Shown here: piece by piece, positions 5,467-7,916 of the stretch
Layout of the letters: every line of letters begins with the position of its first letter
How positions within the stretch are numbered: position 1 is the stretch's first letter
Assembly: GCA_022561895.1 (NCBI GenBank)
Contig: JADFQH010000135.1
Span: forward strand, 1 to 7,916
Source: Methanobacteriota archaeon
GTDB lineage: Archaea > Halobacteriota > Halobacteria > Halobacteriales > Halalkalicoccaceae
Reading direction: 5' to 3'
DNA length: 7,916 bases
Notes under the pieces: model-generated
The model's input: the letters and a program-made list of their open reading frames with translations, nothing else
Databases searched by the model: none
Told to the model about the DNA's origin: nothing
Position numbers and translations under genes: made by a program

Positions 5467-6780
5467 ATGGACGCGACCATCACGCAGTCTTCGATCCGCG
5501 GGACCGCGCGGGCCCCGCCCTCGAAGAGCTACACCCATAGGGCGATCCTCGCGGCGGGCTACTCCTCGGGGGCGACGGTCTATGATCCACTCCGGAGCGC
5601 CGACCCGCGCGCGACCGCCCGCGCCGTCCGCGCGTTCGGTGGCGCTGTAAGCGAGTCCGAGAACGCCTTCGATATCGAGGGTTTCGCCGGTCGGCCCGCG
5701 GTTCCCGCCGACGTGATCGACTGTGCCAACAGCGGGACGACCATGCGACTCGTCACGGCGACTGCGGCACTCGCGGACGGTATCACCATCCTTACCGGCG
5801 ACGAATCGCTTCGCTCGCGCCCGCAGGGACCGCTGCTCGACGCCATCGGTCAGTTGGGCGGGCGGGCAGAGAGTACCCGAGGGAACGGGCAAGCTCCGTT
5901 AGTAATCGAGGGACCGATCTCCGGAGGGAGCGTCTCGATCCCCGGCGACGTCTCATCACAGTATATCTCCGCGCTGTTGATGGCCGGCGCGGTAGTCGAA
6001 GAAGGGATCGAGATCGATCTCGAAACCGAGCTGAAATCCGCCCCCTACGTCGACATCACGCTCGAACTCCTAGCGGAGTTCGGCGTCGAGGCCGAGCCGA
6101 TCAACTCTGTGGATAGTGTACACTCGGCAGGTGCGTCGGGCTTTCGCGTTCCCGGCGGACAGACCTACGAACCGGCCGAGGGCGAGTATCGCGTGCCCGG
6201 TGATTTCTCCTCGATCTCGTATCTGCTCGCTGCGGGCGTTCTCGCGGCCGAGGAAGGACTCGAAATCCGCGGAGCACAGCCGAGCGCGCAGGGCGATACC
6301 GCCATCGTCGAGATCACGGAGCGCATGGGCGGCGACGTCGAGTGGGATCGCGAGGAGGGTCGGATCGAGGCGTCGAAATCCGCGCTGTCGGGAATCGAGG
6401 TCGACGTGGGCGATACGCCCGACCTGCTGCCCACGATCGCGGTGCTGGGCGCAGTGGCCGGGGGCGAAACCCGGATCACGAACGCCGAACATGTCCGGTA
6501 CAAGGAGACCGACCGGGTGAGCGCGATGGCCGACGAACTGGAAAAGTTGGGCGCGGCGGTCGAGGAGCACGAGGACGAACTGGTCGTAGACGGTGGGGAC
6601 TCGACGCTCTCGGGGGCGGTGGTCGAAGGGTACGACGATCATCGTATTATCATGGCGCTGTCGGTCGCGGGGCTGGTCGCGGAGGGCGAAACAACGATTC
6701 GAGGGGCCGAACACGTCGACGTCTCGTTTCCCGACTTTTTCGACGCGCTCTCCGATCTCGGGGCCGCCGTGGGCCGATAA
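5467..6780 (+). CDS. aroA: 3-phosphoshikimate 1-carboxyvinyltransferase (EPSP synthase)
   Basis: Transfers enolpyruvyl from phosphoenolpyruvate to shikimate-3-phosphate, the sixth step of the shikimate pathway; cytosolic. The 437 residues match the family length. Landmarks: PPSKSYTHRA (17-26) with the substrate-binding Lys, Ser and Arg; ANSGTTMRL (87-95), the PEP/glyphosate loop; DESLRSRPQ (112-120); SSQY (163-166); a DFSS turn (246-249); D319 in TPDLLP, where the catalytic aspartate is expected; NAEHVRYKETDR (339-350) with the catalytic-site Glu and Arg; and YDDHRI (389-394). The loop reads N-S-G-T-T-M-R, so the glycine equivalent to E. coli G96 is kept, which by family knowledge points to a glyphosate-sensitive type. 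The frame is open back to a GTG at 5437. The ATG at 5467 (MDATITQSS) is chosen because homologues start just before the first strand. No clear Shine-Dalgarno is seen, and a weak TGATAC lies about 26 bp upstream. Confidence 0.96.
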   Translation: MDATITQSSIRGTARAPPSKSYTHRAILAAGYSSGATVYDPLRSADPRATARAVRAFGGAVSESENAFDIEGFAGRPAVPADVIDCANSGTTMRLVTATAALADGITILTGDESLRSRPQGPLLDAIGQLGGRAESTRGNGQAPLVIEGPISGGSVSIPGDVSSQYISALLMAGAVVEEGIEIDLETELKSAPYVDITLELLAEFGVEAEPINSVDSVHSAGASGFRVPGGQTYEPAEGEYRVPGDFSSISYLLAAGVLAAEEGLEIRGAQPSAQGDTAIVEITERMGGDVEWDREEGRIEASKSALSGIEVDVGDTPDLLPTIAVLGAVAGGETRITNAEHVRYKETDRVSAMADELEKLGAAVEEHEDELVVDGGDSTLSGAVVEGYDDHRIIMALSVAGLVAEGETTIRGAEHVDVSFPDFFDALSDLGAAVGR

Positions 6781-6795
6781 CCCCCAGGCGAACCG

Positions 6796-6817
6796 TTATC
6801 CCGCGGACGGCCGTCCG
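6796..6817 (+). promoter_or_regulatory. Weak TATA-like element and 14-bp palindrome before the ADH-like gene
   Basis: TTATCC (6796-6801) is centred 26.5 bp before the ATG at 6825, the leaderless spacing, though it is a poor consensus match. It is followed by the perfect palindrome CGGACGGCCGTCCG (6804-6817), which could be an operator or a small hairpin ending the aroA transcript. The gap to aroA is only 44 bp, so co-transcription with aroA is also likely. Confidence 0.4.
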
Positions 6818-6824
6818 AACGCAC

Positions 6825-7916
6825 ATGGAACCCATCGAGCCGTTCGAGTACGACAACGTCGCGGGGCGAATCGCGTTCGGCCGGGCGAGTGGCGCCGACC
6901 TTGGGGGGATGGTCGAGGCGCTCGATGCCGAGCGCGCACTCGTCGTCTGTGGGTCGAACGTCGGCGAAAACCGCGCACTAATGGGCCCGATCGAGGACGG
7001 TCTCGGCGACCGGCTCGCGGGTGTCTTCGACGAAACCACGGCCGCAAAATCGGCCCGGACCGCCGTTTCCGGCGTCGAATCGATGAATACTGCGAATGCT
7101 GATGCGCTCGTCGCGGTCGGGGGCGGGAGCAGCATCGACCTCGCGCGGGCGATGCGGGCGATTCTGGCCGACGGTCGCTCCTACGAGGAGCTTCGCGCAC
7201 ACGCCGCCGAGACGGCTGTGCTCCCGGTGTCCGACACCGACCTCACCCCGCTTATAGCTGTGCCGACGACGTTCGCGGGCGCGGACCTCTCGACCGGCGG
7301 ATCGGTGACGTTCGATGAGGAAGGAGAGACCATCGGTGCGGGTTTCGGAGACCCGTCACTCATGCCCGAGGGAGCGGTCTACGACCCGGACCTGTTCGAG
7401 ACCACGCCGATGGGCGTTCTCCGGGGGTCGGCGATGAACGGCTTCGATAAGGGTCTTGAACTCCCCTACTCGCGGCACGCGAACCCGCTTACGGACGCAC
7501 CCGCGCTCCGCGGGCTGTCGTTGTTGAGCGAATCGCTGCCCCGGCTCCCTGCCGACGACCCTGCGGTGATGGAGCGCGCGGTCGCGGGCATCGTGCTCGT
7601 CCAGTACGGGCGGGCAACCCGCGGTCCGGGGCTGCTGTCGGTGATTCACGCGTTCGGGCACGGCCTGCGCGAACAGGGCATCCAGCAGGGTATCGCTCAT
7701 GCCGTACTGGCCCCGCCGGTGTTGGAACTGCTCTTCTCGGCGGTCGACGGCCGCCGCGCGCTGCTCGCGGACGCGCTCAACGTCGGCGATGGGGACGACG
7801 ACGCCACGGCAGTCGTGGAGGCCGTGCGAAACGTACGCGACGGGATGGGGCTGCCCGCGCGGCTCCGCGACGTCGAGGGTATCGAGCGCGAAGCGCTCCC
7901 CACCGTCGCCGAAGCC
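6825..7916 (+). CDS. Iron-containing alcohol dehydrogenase family protein, 3' end outside the window (partial)
   Basis: An open frame of 364 codons from the ATG at 6825 to the window edge, with no stop. The fold is the iron-ADH/dehydroquinate synthase superfamily. The N-terminal dinucleotide domain has VVCGSNVGENR (40-50), the NAD(P)-binding GGGSSIDLARA (99-109) and PTTFAGADLSTGG (147-159). The C-terminal helical domain has FDKGLE (207-212), HAFGHGL (275-281) and QQGIAHAVL (287-295). In classical members the metal is held by Asp, His, His and His. By alignment with lactaldehyde reductase FucO the equivalents here are D208, E212, H275 and Q288, so two ligands appear changed. Relatives include alcohol dehydrogenases, maleylacetate reductases and glycerol-1-phosphate dehydrogenase. 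The substrate is unknown. Position right behind aroA may link it to aromatic metabolism, but that is inference. Missing at the right edge are probably only a few dozen residues. Confidence 0.88.
   Translation, partial: MEPIEPFEYDNVAGRIAFGRASGADLGGMVEALDAERALVVCGSNVGENRALMGPIEDGLGDRLAGVFDETTAAKSARTAVSGVESMNTANADALVAVGGGSSIDLARAMRAILADGRSYEELRAHAAETAVLPVSDTDLTPLIAVPTTFAGADLSTGGSVTFDEEGETIGAGFGDPSLMPEGAVYDPDLFETTPMGVLRGSAMNGFDKGLELPYSRHANPLTDAPALRGLSLLSESLPRLPADDPAVMERAVAGIVLVQYGRATRGPGLLSVIHAFGHGLREQGIQQGIAHAVLAPPVLELLFSAVDGRRALLADALNVGDGDDDATAVVEAVRNVRDGMGLPARLRDVEGIEREALPTVAEA

Noticed and set aside
5389..5892. Upstream extension of the uncharacterised minus-strand frame across aroA
   Set aside because: It would overlap the conserved start of aroA by more than 400 bp, and its translation is basic and low-complexity.
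6593..7102. Plus-strand frame spanning the aroA end and ADH-like start
   Set aside because: It is out of frame with both genes, arginine-rich and without motifs.
7356..7700. Minus-strand open frame opposite the ADH-like gene
   Set aside because: Antisense shadow. The plus frame carries the conserved dehydrogenase motifs throughout.
1..7916. CRISPR arrays, tRNA/rRNA genes or a transposase
   Set aside because: No regularly spaced direct repeats, no tRNA-like cloverleaf or rRNA sequence and no transposase motifs were seen on either strand.

Overview
The window looks like chromosomal DNA of a haloarchaeon (class Halobacteria). It is GC-rich, and its proteins are very acidic (Asp/Glu-rich, Lys-poor). 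Several starts have an archaeal TATA-like box about 26 bp upstream of the start codon, the spacing expected for leaderless transcripts. The gene set also fits: TyrA and AroA of archaeal type, a PepQ-like M24 peptidase and a tiny CPxCG zinc-ribbon protein. I cannot name the genus from sequence alone.

Layout. Positions 1-160 (minus) hold the start of a protein cut by the window edge, joined to tyrA (prephenate dehydrogenase, 157-912, minus) by an ATGA overlap. A 123-bp gap with a strong dyad repeat separates tyrA from a 34-residue zinc-ribbon gene (1036-1140, minus). Next come an M24 metallopeptidase (1201-2352, minus) and a 122-bp gap holding an 82-bp compound palindrome. An ABC-2 type exporter follows, permease (2475-3272) and ATPase (3265-4245), both minus and overlapping. 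A TetR-family regulator (4341-4955, plus) is divergent from the exporter across a short region full of inverted repeats. An uncharacterised haloarchaeal-type gene (4957-5388, minus) converges on the regulator with a 1-bp gap. aroA (EPSP synthase, 5467-6780, plus) is divergent from it and is followed by an iron-alcohol-dehydrogenase-fold protein (6825 onward, plus) that runs off the right edge.

How the genes fit together. Two shikimate/aromatic amino acid genes, tyrA and aroA, lie about 4.5 kb apart, with a peptidase, an exporter cassette and two small genes between them. The TetR gene and the exporter form a classic self-contained regulator/transporter pair with an operator-like region between them. 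The right-hand gene belongs to the dehydroquinate synthase/iron-ADH fold superfamily and lies just behind aroA, but two of its four usual metal ligands appear to be substituted.

I found no RNA genes, CRISPR arrays, transposase genes or clear pseudogenes. The most interesting items are the compound palindrome that supplies the peptidase's TATA box, the dyad around the likely tyrA promoter, the TetR operator region and the unusual active site of the ADH-like protein. None of these shows an obviously new multi-gene system.
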